A DNA stretch of 64,000 nt. Origin: Calliopum simillimum. Its lineage: Eukaryota > Arthropoda > Insecta > Diptera > Lauxaniidae. The DNA is taken from assembly GCA_951812925.1 (NCBI GenBank), contig OX638370.1:107212897-107276896 (forward strand). The letters are read 5' to 3'. The notes below the pieces were generated by a model that saw only the letters and a program-made list of their open reading frames with translations, made no database searches and had not been told where the DNA came from. Below, in pieces: positions 22,204 to 34,957 of this stretch. Each line of letters starts with the position of its first letter. Within the stretch, counting starts at the first letter, position 1. The translations under genes were made by a program, and so were the position numbers.

Positions 22204-24740
22204 ACTGCTCTAGCGCCTTAAAGTCTGCAATGATTTATAGCTAAACATGAATTCTAATTGAATTTTTTTGCGCTTTGTCATTAATTTGTGTTACTACTCT
22301 TGCACCCTTTTCCCCTCACTAGCATTCTTAATGCAACTACTAAAGTTCAACACGTTTTGTTGTTCCATTGAAGCAGGATATTAAGTATAATAGATAGCAG
22401 TCATGTTTTTACTGCATCATTTTCTTAATGCTGCAGCAGTGCTGCCTAGTTACGGCACATAAAAAAGAAAAATTAATTTGTTGCTCTTTAGAGGTTCAAG
22501 TATCAAGTGCAAAACGGAGTGAAGCAAAATATAAACAGCGCTAGATGCGAATGAAGATTTATGTCGGGATAGTTGAGAATATTTTTAATTAATTTTGCAA
22601 TGTTAACATTGAAGCAACAGAATAGAAAAAAGAAAATATGATGCTTTTACCATTTGTTTAAGCAAATTTGATTACGTTCTACGAGTGTACTTGATTGCTG
22701 CAGTATAGATTTACTACCCGTTGATTTGTAAGTGCAACCGGACTGCAGTTTCGTTTAAAAAACCAAATTTTTATAATAATAGTTTGGCGCATAAAATAAT
22801 AGGGCTCACAAAAGTATACTAAGAATTCCACTAGAAAACCAAATATTTGTGTTTTGGAACCAACTTGGCGTGTTTTGCTTCATATGTATTAACCCAAGGG
22901 GTAGAAAACTACGCCAACCGTTACTCGAAAACCGTTTGAGATTACCAAAAAATTTCAAGGGATTTCTCTTAATTAGGCCCAAAGGAGCAATTGTTCTAAA
23001 ATTCACAGAAAATTTCAACGGGATCGGGTATAGGGCCGATATGGGTTAAAATCTCTCATTATTCAATTTTTGCAAATATCCTTCTACGTCACTGTGATTA
23101 CTGACTTCAGGCTGCAAAGCCAATTATACGCAATATGTGCGGAAACTTGCAATCACTTAATTAAAATTTAAACCGCAGTATATTCAAGCGTAAGTTAATC
23201 GATTTAACATTTGGGCTTTAAATTATCACTGATAAGCCGCAGAAATTGCATGCGGTTGGAAAAATATGATTGTGATTTTTTACAATTTTACTGTTTCACT
23301 AATTGGAGAGATTTCATCCAGTTATTTCAACCCTGAAATTTTTCACATTTTTAATTGGTTTTAATTGTTTGCGCGTACTTTGCGTATTTTTTTAGCCTTC
23401 AGAGTAACTATGTAATTGTTGCAAAAAATACAATAACAGAATGTAATATTTTTTTTTTCTCTTAATTGAATTTCAACCTGTTGTTTATAATAGTTGCTTT
23501 TTGTTAAACAATTTATAAAATCTTTAATGTCAACTTTAAAGTTTATTTTACCTAAATTTTCTTATCAACTTTATATCAACGTCACAAAATATACTAAAGT
23601 AAATATTTTTAAACACAAAATAAGTAATTTCATTTAAACATTCAAAGGAAACGATAAAATTAAATGAAAACTTTACTTCCCAGCTTTAAATATTTACAAG
23701 CAGTCATGACAAAAAAACTTCAACCATATAAGAGTTTCTTATCATTGCTTAATGAAAGTCAAACCTTTTTAGTAAATTGCTTTACAAACTTGTAGATAAA
23801 CGATAATATACACGCACATTTACTTGCATTTCAGTGCAAAAGTACTCTGTAAACTTGTAGTGGTTATTGCGTAAAAGAAGCAGACTGAGAACAACAAGTT
23901 TGGTTATAAACAACTGATGATTTTCTTTGGCAATTTAAGTTAAGAGCTTTTGAAAATACTGCAAAGTTGTACTCACACATGTTGGAGCAGTTGATTTAGA
24001 AACGATGTTTTAGGCGCCTATTTTGAGTGTTGGCATTACAAAATGTTTGTTAAACAGGTGGATTTTGTAAAGCTAAGCACACTCATTTTCTTGGTTAAGG
24101 AGATTTAGCCAGTTTATGTCTAGTTATACACAAAGCGGATGAGTTTACCACATAAAGAGCTTTCCGATTTATATGAAATCAAAAATAAATTGTCAGGCAA
24201 TGCAACTATCTGCAACTCTGAATCTAAAAAGCTTTACGAAAATGCTTTACAATAAAATAAAACAGATAAATTAAAGCTTAAATATAAAATGTAGCAATTT
24301 AAATAACTTTAAGAAAAATTAAAATAACAAATTATTTAAAAATATAAGAGCCAAAAGTAAGAGTGGTTTTTTGATTTGGTTAACAACAAAGTAAGTGTCA
24401 AAAAAAACTATCTTGATAGCGGATTTTTGTGTTTTTGGGTTTGGCTGAGTTTGGTTTGGTTAACCAATATAGTGAAAACAAGACATTTCATAGCCCAAAT
24501 ATAACCAAATCATTTTTTTGGTAACTACGAGAACGTTTTTTCATTTTCACTAGCTTGATTAAGATATGGCATGTAAAGGGCTTATTGATTTGTATGAGAA
24601 ATTTTGGATAGTTTCAAATAAACTATATAGTTTACCAAATAATTGTGAGCATGGTATTGCTTTTTTAGTTATTGCAACTTTGAGTGAGAAACATTCTCAG
24701 AGGTAAATTATGAAAAAGGTTTTTTTTTCGAATATGAACT
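22204..24740. other. Gene-free AT-rich region
   Basis: No gene is supported. Around 22860-22895 a fragment of the arm of the RNase H element (15085-16652) is present. The rest is AT-rich without recognisable elements. Confidence 0.4.
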
Positions 24741-24744
24741 CAGT

Positions 24745-25840
24745 TTTTTCCATCACGTCAGTATTCTAAGATCACCTGCTTTAAAGTGCAAAACTCACTA
24801 TTTCGAGGATTTTTTGAAGCCTTATCGCACTAAGATTAAATAGCGTAATTCATAATTGCCAATGGCACACAGTGGTCTATAAGAGAGCGCTAGCCGGTCA
24901 TAACTCCGAAAATTTTTGTATCAAAAGTTATAATTTTTTTGCCCAAATTTAAAGTAAAACATCTATAACTATAACATATTTCAAGTACCAGAATACCAAG
25001 AAATAATAATATTTCTGAGTTTTGACATATTTTGGATTTGGATATTTGAAAAAAGTTGATCCAAAATTCGGGATTAGCGACCCCAAAAACCGCCGTAGCC
25101 ACAATTTTACCGTGATATATATATTTTTGGAAAAAAATTATCCGCCATTTTGGATCCGCTATTTTGTTTTAAAAATAACTTATCTTGAATTTTAAATCAG
25201 CGGTATCAGAAACCCCCGCAGCAACAATTTTGTTATGATAAAATCATTTTTTAAGAAAATTGTCCGCCATTTTGAATTCATCATTTTTTTTCAAAAAAGT
25301 TGATTCTGAATTCGAAATCAACGACCTTAAACACCCCCTAGCCACAATTTTGTTGTGATATAATCAATTTTTAATAAAATTGTCCGTCATTTTGGATCCA
25401 CCATTTTGATTTTTAAAAAATCGTATCCAGATTTAGAGTCAGCGACCCCCAAAACATAAAAGCTGAAATTTTCTTTCATAAAAAATAACCAGGAAAGAGT
25501 AATGACCAGCTAGAACCTTATTTATAAAAGCTAACATTTTATCTTTTCCGATTGTATCACTTCTTTCGGCGTTATCATATATTGAAATGAAGTTTTTTTA
25601 ACTCATATACCTACACACATAAGTGACTAAAACAATATACTTATTTGTATGGAGTTGAGATAGATGCTTGTATTTTGATGGACGATAACTCATAAAGTTA
25701 AGATTCCAATGGAAAAGTAAAAATGTAAACTTTTATGACTAAGTTCATAGCTATCAGATGGCTAAAATAAATTACACTTTATCCTGGAAGTATGCCATAT
25801 GATTGAGCGCTTTTCGAATTCAAGAATGGAAAAAAACTAT
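24745..25840 (+). repeat. Composite dispersed repeat carrying a Transib-like insert
   Basis: The outer family (24745-24867 plus about 25516-25840) matches 41555-41930 and, inverted, 29640-30060. Landmarks are 'gaagccttatc', 'gttatc..atta' and 'attacactt..ctggaagta'. At 24868 the copy is interrupted by sequence starting CACAGTGGTCTATAAGAG. This continues into three to four units of about 110 bp with CCGCCATTTTGGATCC and 'agccacaattttg'. The same pair of parts forms the element at 6492-8054. The uninterrupted copy at 41.6 kb acts as an approximate empty site. The right end of the insert is truncated near 25515. Confidence 0.55.
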
Positions 25841-28199
25841 AAGCTTACAGTAATAAATCCAACAATTAAGTATATTTTGCTGCCATTGCGAATCATCACA
25901 TTTCAACTACGGGAGATCTCATTAAATTTATAAAATTTATTTAACCAATACATTACACAACACATTTAAAATCGCATTTTCATTTTTTTCAAACATTCAA
26001 AAACACATTGAAAACTTTTAAAGAATCAAAGCAAAACAAATAAACAAATGCGTATATTTGCGAGTACTCAAAGTTTTGTGTTTTGGCTATTTATTTATCC
26101 GGAATTGGCGTTACCATTGGTGCCATCTAACAAATTGCACCAAAAAACGTATGTCCTTAGAATGTTTTGTCATTTGTTTGTTACAGAGATTTCAAAATTT
26201 TAACTCAGCTCAAAGTAGGGCTTTTGCTATCGATTAAAACATTTTGAATTTTGGCATTAAAGTCACATCTAAAACAAATTAAACTTGTTATGCGAAAAAA
26301 CTTTGTTTTCAATACCTGATCTATTTCTGTGGGAAATTTAAACAACAAAGTCTCCTGTTAGCTCCATACATTGAATATAAGATATCTTTATTTTTTGCAT
26401 TTCATCTTAAAAGATATGATTTCATCGAATATATACATAGATAGCAACCCTCATAAAATAACGAATTTTTGTTTCGATAATCAAAAAACAAAATCAATTT
26501 TTACTCACCAATCAGTTGAAGACCGAACGTTCCGAAAATTTTGAAATTCCAAAAATAATGCAAAACAGCTCAAACGTAGATTTTCCACGTCATGGGGTAT
26601 CACTTGAAATGACAGGTACTGGAATATTTTGTATTTCGTTTGTTTTGTCTTCTTGTTGTTTTGAAGATGCGATCAAAAATCGATTTTAGTTGTTTATTTT
26701 AAGATGTTTTTATTAGTTTAAATCTTTTGTTATTGTATTTATCATTACATTTTAGTTTTATTCAATTTTATTTGAATTTTCTATGACCATTACAGAACAC
26801 TTAACATAAGAATATGCATTCTACAAGTGAAGATTTGAAAAATTTATGTATTTCTTGATGATTCACTTACTGGTGATCGCGTTGAGTGCTTAGATACTAA
26901 AAATCACTATAAAATTTGCAACAAAAATTCGTACAACAACACGCCACATATGATCAATGGCTGCTGGCTGAACTGAATAAAAAACAAAATAAGAAAATTG
27001 CTAAAAAAATTCAATTGTTTATTTTGTTTTTTTGTTTTTTTTTTCGTTTTTAATTTTTAAGAGGCACCAAAAACACTCGGTTGAAAATTCACTAAAGTGG
27101 AAAATGACCAACATATTGCCGAGGAAAATTGTGTTTTAATTGAAATTTTGTTTATCTGCTTTACACGTTTTTTTTAATGAATTTTCTTAATATGAATATT
27201 TTATATTTCTCCTCAGAGTTGCCAACGTTTTATGTGACAAGATTAATTAATTTTTCTTAATTATAATTTAAAACTCCCATTTTTGAGAAATTATAATAAG
27301 GTTCCAAAAATATGCGCTTAAATATTTTTAGTCTCGAGAAGTTTAAAATTTAGAAAACTATTTATTAACAATTAACAAATTTTGGAAACTATAAATATGC
27401 CTTTAATTTGTAGTTTAAGCATTGTTATTAACCCAAATTCGAAATTCGTTTGGGAGGATTGAGGAAATTTGTTGTGGTCCAATAAAATTCGTTGATAATA
27501 TCAGTCATTTTACTTTTGGTTTTCGAAATTTTCGAGTTCGAAAATTTTACACAAAAATAAATCAAAAAACACGTATTTTCTGATTATTTTAACCTCTCAT
27601 TCAACAGTTTGGTATGATTTTTATGGTTCATGCAATATTTTTTCTTTTTTAGCCTACTCATTGAGTGTTTATGACCGTAGAAATTGCAGAGTTGCGAAGA
27701 AACTTATTTTTTTCCATTTCAATTAAATGTTACTCATACGACATGATGTACATGATTATTTAGGAAACACTTTTGAAATAGCTATAGCTTTTTCAACTAT
27801 CATGATAAATTTACCATTTTCTCACAATTTCAAACATAAAACCTTAAACTTTTAGAATAAATGTCGGATTTTTATATTTGCGACATCAGTCGCTGCACTG
27901 GGCCATGTGTTAAGAACCCTATAAAAAAAATTCAAAACACAAAGGCATTAACGTTAAATCTACGAGAACTTCTGTCCGCATCCATCGAGGAGATTGTCCG
28001 TCAAAGAGGAGTTAATTTTTTTATTTATTAGCGATAAGGAAAATAGTATTAAAAGAGGTGCGCCCAATAGGAAAGGAAGCTTATTAGAAGTGTTTTCACT
28101 TCAATGGTAGTTTTATGGTCTTTTCATATACATTACAAGACGGTAAGCCCAAAATAAGTAAAATTAGATTCATATGTAGTTGAAAATGATTTTCTGTTC
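25841..28199. other. Gene-free AT-rich region
   Basis: No gene is supported. Near 27728-27747 there is an inverse, one-mismatch copy of the ATGACGTATGAGTAACAT end seen at 10820. Long T and A runs are common. Confidence 0.4.
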
Positions 28200-28620
28200 C
28201 ATTGGAAAACACAACGAAAGAGTGGCCTATTAAAAAATATGAAGATAATTTAAATGACACATATTGTTATCTATATAAAAATAGGCAAACGAAATGGGTT
28301 CAGTCCCTGTTGGTCTGCGTTAATCACAATGCATACGCTTGTTTTTTTTTTTTTTTTTTTTGGAAAAGTTGTGAAAAACATTGCACAAAATGTTTCTTTA
28401 TTATATAAAAGGCGGTGCCACGCCTTTTACATGACACATATTATTGTGTACATATAGATAGGCAAATGAAATCGGTTCAGTTTCTGTTGATATGCCTTAA
28501 TCACAATATGGTAAAAAAAAAACAATATGTATGGCTTAATTTTTTTTTTTTTTTTTTTTTTTCTTGGAAGGGTTATAAGAAGTAATGCATACAATTTTTC
28601 TTTGTTTAAAAGTAGGCCCT
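28200..28620. repeat. Two direct repeat units of 177 bp
   Basis: ATGACACATATT at 28254 recurs at 28431, followed in both by 'ataggcaaa..gaaat..ggttcagt' and 'ttaatcacaat', then a long T run. This indicates a diverged tandem duplication. 'ggcggtgccacgcc' in the second unit links it to the dispersed family at 19047-19800. Confidence 0.5.
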
Positions 28621-29089
28621 TAAACGGAAAATACGATCTCCTAGCTAAATCGCTGCATCGATTTTCATAAAATTCGGTATGGAGATAGGGTTAGCACTAA
28701 GGAACGATGGCGTTATCATTTTGTTTTTAAGTGGGCGGTGCCACGCCCCGAAATGGAAAAATGAGCTATCACAACTAAAGTGCTGCCTTGATTTTTATAA
28801 GATTTGGATTAGAGATAGGCTTAACCTTAAGGAAAGAAATTTTTCTTATGGAAAATGTAGAACTCGATTTTAATTTTTTTAACGTTATGTTGGCAACACC
28901 GTTTTTGTTGTTATTTAAATTTTCTACTAATGAAGGTCAAGCACCCAAATTAATGAACTTGAGTAAGCCTGCGGGGCATAAATGCCGTTGCAGGGCCATG
29001 TTTTTTTTTTTTGTCAGATAAGATTTTTGAATTTCATTATATTTATGTTTTTCAATAATTTCGTTTTTTTTTTAGACTAAAAGTTTCTT
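28621..29089. other. Repeat-derived gene-free stretch
   Basis: Contains 'gtgggcggtgccacgccc' at about 28732, typical of the same dispersed repeat class as 19047-19800. Open frames of 64-77 codons are not convincing genes. Confidence 0.35.
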
Positions 29090-29420
29090 CAACCGATTTC
29101 AACTATAGAAATTGCACCAACCCGCAGTAAAGGTTAAATTGACTGTGCTGTCCAGTAAAATTACTGTGAAAATAGTTCTGTACAGTTACTGTTAAAATTT
29201 TTGGGTACTGCAAAAACAGTTAATTTAACCTAGATTTTCGATAGAAATTGCACCAACCCGGAGTTTTTGTATTTGGACCGTTGAACTCTGTAAATTTACA
29301 GTTTGATCGGTTTTGAAACCATTCAAAGCAGTTACAGTAAAAATAACCTTCTAGAAAGGTTAGCTAACAATATTAACTGTTACAATACAGTTAATAGTTA
29401 GCACCCCAGAAGGGCTATAA
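29090..29420. repeat. Direct repeat of 136-bp spacing
   Basis: ATAGAAATTGCACCAACCCG occurs exactly at 29105 and 29241. The intervening and following sequence is rich in GTTAATTTAACC/TACAGTTA-like words, giving an unusual density of 'acagtta' and its complement. Unclassified. Confidence 0.45.
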
Positions 29421-29639
29421 CTTCTGCGGCGGCACCATTTCAAATGGCAAAACATCAGTACAACTCTAGCAAACTTATGTTGATTTATTCTTAAACAATA
29501 TGAAACAAACAAATGTATGCAATACAAAATGTACAGTTGAAATCAACTGTAGAAAAGTTAAACTAATTCTGAAATTTTGAATTGTAGTTTTTTGTTTTCT
29601 ATAGAAAATTGGAAAAACTATACATTTTTTTTTTTTTTT

Positions 29640-30060
29640 TTTTCTGTGTAGTCACGACTGTATGTTGAAAACCTTTATTTGAATGGATGATAACCCAGAA
29701 CATAACAATCCAAAAATTAAAGGTGAAGTTTAATAAGTATGATTTGGAGAATATGATGCCGTTAACAAATATCAATTCGCCGGGTTAAAACTACATACAA
29801 CTAGAATTCCTGCCTTTTATTCTTTAAATACAATTGGATGGCGACTACATTTCAAAAAACCGACTAGACTGGGACATAGAGACGGCTCATGTTTCTGTGT
29901 ACTTAACTCAAAACATCAGAACTTGTAGATATCTAGTTGTAGTTTTAACCCGACGAACTATGCCATTTACTGTTAGTGTGATAAGGCTTCAAAAATGCCT
30001 CGAAACAGCGATTTTTGCACTTTGAAACAGGATAGCTTAGAATCCTGACGTGATTAAATT
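29640..30060 (-). repeat. Inverse copy of the 24.7/41.6 kb repeat family
   Basis: The inverse complement of 29965-30060 matches 24751-24835 (CACGTCAGTATTCTAAGATC-like, then 'gaagccttatcgcac'). 29650-29730 matches the 'gttatc...cattaaa' part of 41690-41740. No coding capacity. Confidence 0.55.
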
Positions 30061-31168
30061 AAACCAAATTCATATTGGTAATGAGGTCCAAATCCATCAT
30101 AATCAGCTATAGAATACCCAAACAAAAAACTATTTCAAAAAAATGAACCAGAATCTCAATTTTGCCACATTTTTAGTTCAGTTCATAGATGTAATTTCAT
30201 TCAGTTTGAAAACAAACAAAAATGCGACGCAATATAAGTATCAATAATTAAAATTACATTTTAATCATTTAATTAAAACAACAATAATTAATTTGCTTAT
30301 GCGAATTTGAAATGCAACCAGTTTTTTGTTCACAACTGCAATGAAAACTGAAACGCTTGCTTATCTTGCTGTCTGTCCCACAGTGCTGCGAGTTGCCGAC
30401 GGAAATTGCAGTGCATGCAAAGAAAAAACAACTTTCTCACGAACATTTTAAAAACAAAAAAAAAATAAACCAAAAACATTTCAATTTTCAATAAAATAAA
30501 CAATCATGCAAAATTTCCATTAAAGTAAATAAAAAATAAAAATAAAATTTCTGTAAATACAAAAAGGTAATTGAAAACACAAAAAAAAAAGCAACACACA
30601 CGCGGTGGTAGTGAGCACGATCAATTAATTCTCGTCTGCTCTACAAGAACAACGGCCTTGCCATCAGAGAGTGGGGAAAATAACAAAAAAAAATCTTTAA
30701 ATCTCAGGCAGATCACTTCACACTTCTTTCCAATTTTTACGGTTTCTTCTTCTTTTTTTCATTTAATTTTTAAGGTAAATATTTTTTTACGCTGTTTAGA
30801 TCATTCACTCATAACGTTTTACCTTTATATTTGAGATTTTTTAAAATATTTTTTGTTAATTTTTGCACAAAAGAAAATTATTTGCAATTTTATTCTTTCT
30901 CTTTTTTTTATACACATAAACACACACACAAATTGTGAGGGCAAAGCACCACGAACTAACGAACGAATTGTACGACTTAACACGTTGAGCACGCAACTGC
31001 AAATGATTTCATTTCATCTTGTTGGACACATTTTTCATTCAATTTCGAAGGCTGCTGCTCTTCTCTTTTGCTCTGCTTTGATTTTGTATTTGTATGTACG
31101 TTGTATTTGTTGCTTTTGTTTATGTGCATTCTTGTTGGAGAAATTTTGATTTCGAGTTTGATTTTTTG
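30061..31168. other. Gene-free region, possibly regulatory
   Basis: No gene is supported. Composition from 30340 to 31150 is somewhat less AT-biased than nearby sequence, and several TTCTTCTTTTT and CACACACACA tracts occur. I saw no splice-consistent open frame with a recognisable product. Confidence 0.3.
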
Positions 31169-31207
31169 CAGCTGCAGAGAGTATAGAATCTATACTCTCT
31201 GCAGCTG
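31169..31207. repeat. 39-bp near-perfect palindrome
   Basis: Two 19-bp arms, CAGCTGCAGAGAGTATAGA and its exact reverse complement, are separated by a single A. The word TACTCTCTG in the right arm is repeated directly twice more within 60 bp (31217 and 31243). Confidence 0.85.
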
Positions 31208-31862
31208 TTGATCAGGTACTCTCTGTTTTCTTCTTCAGAGGTACTCTCTGCTTTGCGTGAGAATTCAAGCAGCTGACATGTTCGAACTGAAATGAATGCA
31301 ATTCGAGTGCATTGGCGAAAAAACAGAGATGCTAAATGCGTGATTCTGAAACTGTTTGAATTTAAAAGCATAAAGGTAAACCGTGAGCCAAAAATTTAAA
31401 TCATCATATCTCTGAAACTATTAAGAGTACAAGGATGAAATCTGTATGTATTTAAAAAGCACCAAGACAAATAATGTGTACTGAGAAAATTGGGGATATC
31501 ACGCCCCCACAAAAATCACTTCATCAAATCTCTAAAAATATTAAACGCACATGAATGTGACTTTGTTACATGTGTACACAGCGCTTGTTCACTGCGAAAA
31601 TAGGGATACCACGCTCTTAAAAAAATTTATGAGATTTGGTACACATGTAAAATGTATAGTGACAAATGACATCCTTAATTGTAATTGAAAAAAAAAAACA
31701 CTTTTTTTTAAAAATTTTAATTAATCTTATTTTTTTTTTTTTTTTTTTTTGTTGTATTCATTAACCTCCTAGTTCTGTGTATCGAAACAGGTAAATGACT
31801 CAATTTCAACTGATTATAGCTTAAAAAAAAGACATGAATTGAATGGTACTCTTTTTAGTAAT

Positions 31863-32678
31863 TTAAGCCCAAACTCCAATAGCGCGTCGGCAATGGCAGT
31901 GGCAGTGTTCGAAAACAGTTGTCATTTTAGAACGCACTACTTTATATGAAAGTAACTACAACACAGCAGCGGCAGTACACAGCGCTGTGCAATTTTTCTC
32001 TTTTTCTAAATTCACTGCCACTGCTTCTCATTTGAATATTTTCGAATTTTTCGAACTCCAAATTTTGAGAAAAAACGTGTCATATGTTAAAATTTTTAAT
32101 TTTGTGACATTTTAAAATTTATATTGTGAGTTGTGCGATAAAATTAAAAGATAAAATAATGAGTTTGTTCGCGAAATCTGTTTTCGAACACTGCCAGTGC
32201 CACTGTCGATGCGCTATTGTGGATACATCGGCAGTAAGAGCAAATACTGGCAGTAAAATACTGCTTCGAAAACTGCCATTGCCATTGCCGACGCGCTATT
32301 GGAGTTTGGGCTTTAGACTCTTTTGAATATATCCACAATAGCGCGTCGGCAGTGGCACTGGCAGTGTTCGAATAAAAACATTTTTCGCAAACAAACTCAT
32401 TATTTTATATTTTAATTTTATCGCACAACTCACAATATAAATTTTAAAATGTCACAAACTTAAAAATTTTAACAAAATTTTGCAATTCGAAAAATTCGAA
32501 AATATTCAAATGAGAGGCAGTGGCAGTGAATTTAGAAATAGAGAAAAATTGCACAGTGCTGTGTACTGCCGCTGCTGTATTGTAGTTGCTTTCATATAAA
32601 GTAGTGCGTTCTAAAATGACAACTGTTTTCGAACACTGCCACTGCCACTGCCGACGCGCTTTTGGAGTTTGGGCTTAA
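31863..32678. mobile_element. TTAA-flanked compound foldback with repeated TIR modules
   Basis: TTAA (31863-31866 and 32675-32678) encloses 808 bp beginning GCCCAAACTCC and ending GGAGTTTGGGC. A module of about 45 bp (AATAGCGCGTCGGCA then ATGGCAGTGGCAGTGTTCG, or variants) occurs at the left end, is inverted near 32190-32225 and again near 32270-32308, appears in direct orientation at 32337, and is inverted at the right end. The segment 31900-32160 is also repeated inversely at 32390-32630. The TIRs and TTAA suggest a piggyBac-like MITE, and the internal TIR copies suggest two elements joined or one inverted duplication. Two 64-66 codon frames are artefacts of the GC-richer modules. Confidence 0.65.
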
Positions 32679-34550
32679 GAAGTAACTTTCAAAAACATTA
32701 TAACATCGGTTTACCAGCACAGGGCATTCACAAAGGAAATGAAAAATGGACCCTTCGATGTCAAGATCTTAACAACTTCTACAAAGATCTGCCTACGTGT
32801 CTGCCTATAAAGAATGCCCTGTGGTAACTCCAATTAAAATTCTGAGGCTTCGCCTATATTGCCCTCGACGTGGAACATATTTTTAAGTTAGACTATTTTT
32901 CACTTTTTGAGTTACTATTTATAATTTTGGTTTCATAATATACGTTTCTGATATTGTGTCAGGAGTAGACGCTTTCCTAGTAGTTTTATTGCCATGTGTG
33001 TCTTATAAGGATATGTACTAGAGATGGCTGTATATTAAGAGTTATCATTGAATATCCTTTTGATGGCACAAAAAAAATGCGTAAATTTATTTGAAAAGAT
33101 TTTTATGTAAATAAATTATTTGCGCACTGTTATTTGTAGATAAAATCATTATAAGATATTATCATTTTAAATGTAGTCGCTGCTGCATTGATTTGGTGCA
33201 ATATTACATTTCTTCAAATTGTATTGTTAATAATGTTGGAAAGCGTTATTTATTAAAACTTTTTGATTTTTAAACGATTTATGTAAAAAGGCACAATAAC
33301 ATAAAAATAATCACTTTTAAACAGAACTTTCAAAGGATTATAAAGATTTTATTATAGTAATTAATATTTTTTATATATATGTAGAACAAAAATAGTGGAA
33401 CAATTCACGACAATATTACGCAAAGTCCGAATAAGAACTGAATCGAATTTTCTTTTGAAACACTGCGGCACTTTATCTTCGAATGCTCACAACTATGGAG
33501 TTGTACATAACCAGTAAAAGAGTGGTTCAAAATTGTGCGCAAGTCCAGGATATTTCTAACAAATATTAACAACAGCAACAATGTGTTGAATATTTTTTGA
33601 GAATATAAAATTTTAAGGTTATGTTAAAATAATAATAAATAAAAATATTAATAAAAACCAAGGCAGAAATTCTTATAATTATTTCATAGACATTTCAGCA
33701 GTACAACTTTAAGTTTCTATCTCAGTTAAGATAACTTGAAACAGAAAGTGTGGAGCATTTCTCATTTCCTTTTTCGTTAGATAAATGCGAGCAAATTTTA
33801 TGAGTTTTATGTATGTAAATATATTTTGGGAGAGCACATGATTCCTGTAGCACGTGCGTTTCAATGCCGACTCAATATACCCTGACCTATCCTAAGTGAA
33901 AACAACTTGGTCGTTGTAAATTGTATTAAGAAATAATAATCGATTTATTTTGTATGCTGCATAAGTATGTCAGGTGGTAATTGAATGAACCGCAGACATA
34001 TAAAATATATAAGTAGTATGTTTGTAATTACATACCTACCTAAAACTAGGTCATAGGATCACGTGTGAGAAATTTCTTTCATCTATATACTTCACCACGT
34101 GCAGTATGGCCTCTTTTTTTTAACATTTCTATACATTTTGGCATGTAAATAATTCGTGTGTATGTTTTATTAAAAGCTTGCTTGTTATGACGTCATTTCA
34201 CCAAGACTAAGGTTATTTGTATTAGTAATTTCAAGGATTCGGTAAAATAAATTGTAAAATATTCATATTATTTTATATGTCTACAGCTATGTACATTAAG
34301 GTGGGTCGATCGCCATTTTTTTGTGCTAAAAACACATTATTTGTATGGAAAACTTTTTCGTTTGACTACATAATGCGAAGCAAAAATTCACAAAAAAAAA
34401 GTACACAAAAAATATTTAGTTTTGCACTAAAAGTTTTTAGAAAATTGCTCATTGTCTCAGGATATTGATTTTAGAAATAATGACTAGTTTCAAACATGTC
34501 ATCCGTAGAACATGTTGCCCGAAAATATACTACTTTTTTTTATTTTAAAT
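32679..34550. other. Gene-free AT-rich region
   Basis: No gene or clear repeat found beyond short A/T tracts. Confidence 0.35.
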
Positions 34551-34957
34551 ATATGTGACCGTCCACAGGAAAAGAGACCTTTACTGGCAAAATATTACAG
34601 GAGAGCTTAAAATAACAGATATGGTCAGTTTTATCAGTTTTCAGTTTAAGGTGGAATTCAGTGCTTCTACAATTGATTAGAGGTCGATTATCAAACTACA
34701 AATAACAATTTATGCGGTCTTCCTAAACTTCGACTTCGTAAAAATTGATAATTGATAGCCTTTGTACTTCGATATCTACGAACTTGAGTTTGTCATTTTA
34801 CGATTTCAAAATGCCATTACTCAGCCAATTTTTGGCATTTTCAACTGATCGTGTTCTCATTTTATTTAAAATAATTTGTATTTTCAGAAAATGCAAAAAA
34901 ATACCGGTTTTGGATTTTGTGAAGATAAGGATTCTTTTCCTGTGGACCGTCACATAT
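34551..34957. repeat. Foldback MITE, about 407 bp
   Basis: ATATGTGACCGTCCACAGGA (34551) is matched by its inverse ending at 34957 with one mismatch. The adjacent AAAAGA is also shared. The interior shows no transposase, and the target duplication is unclear. Confidence 0.6.
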
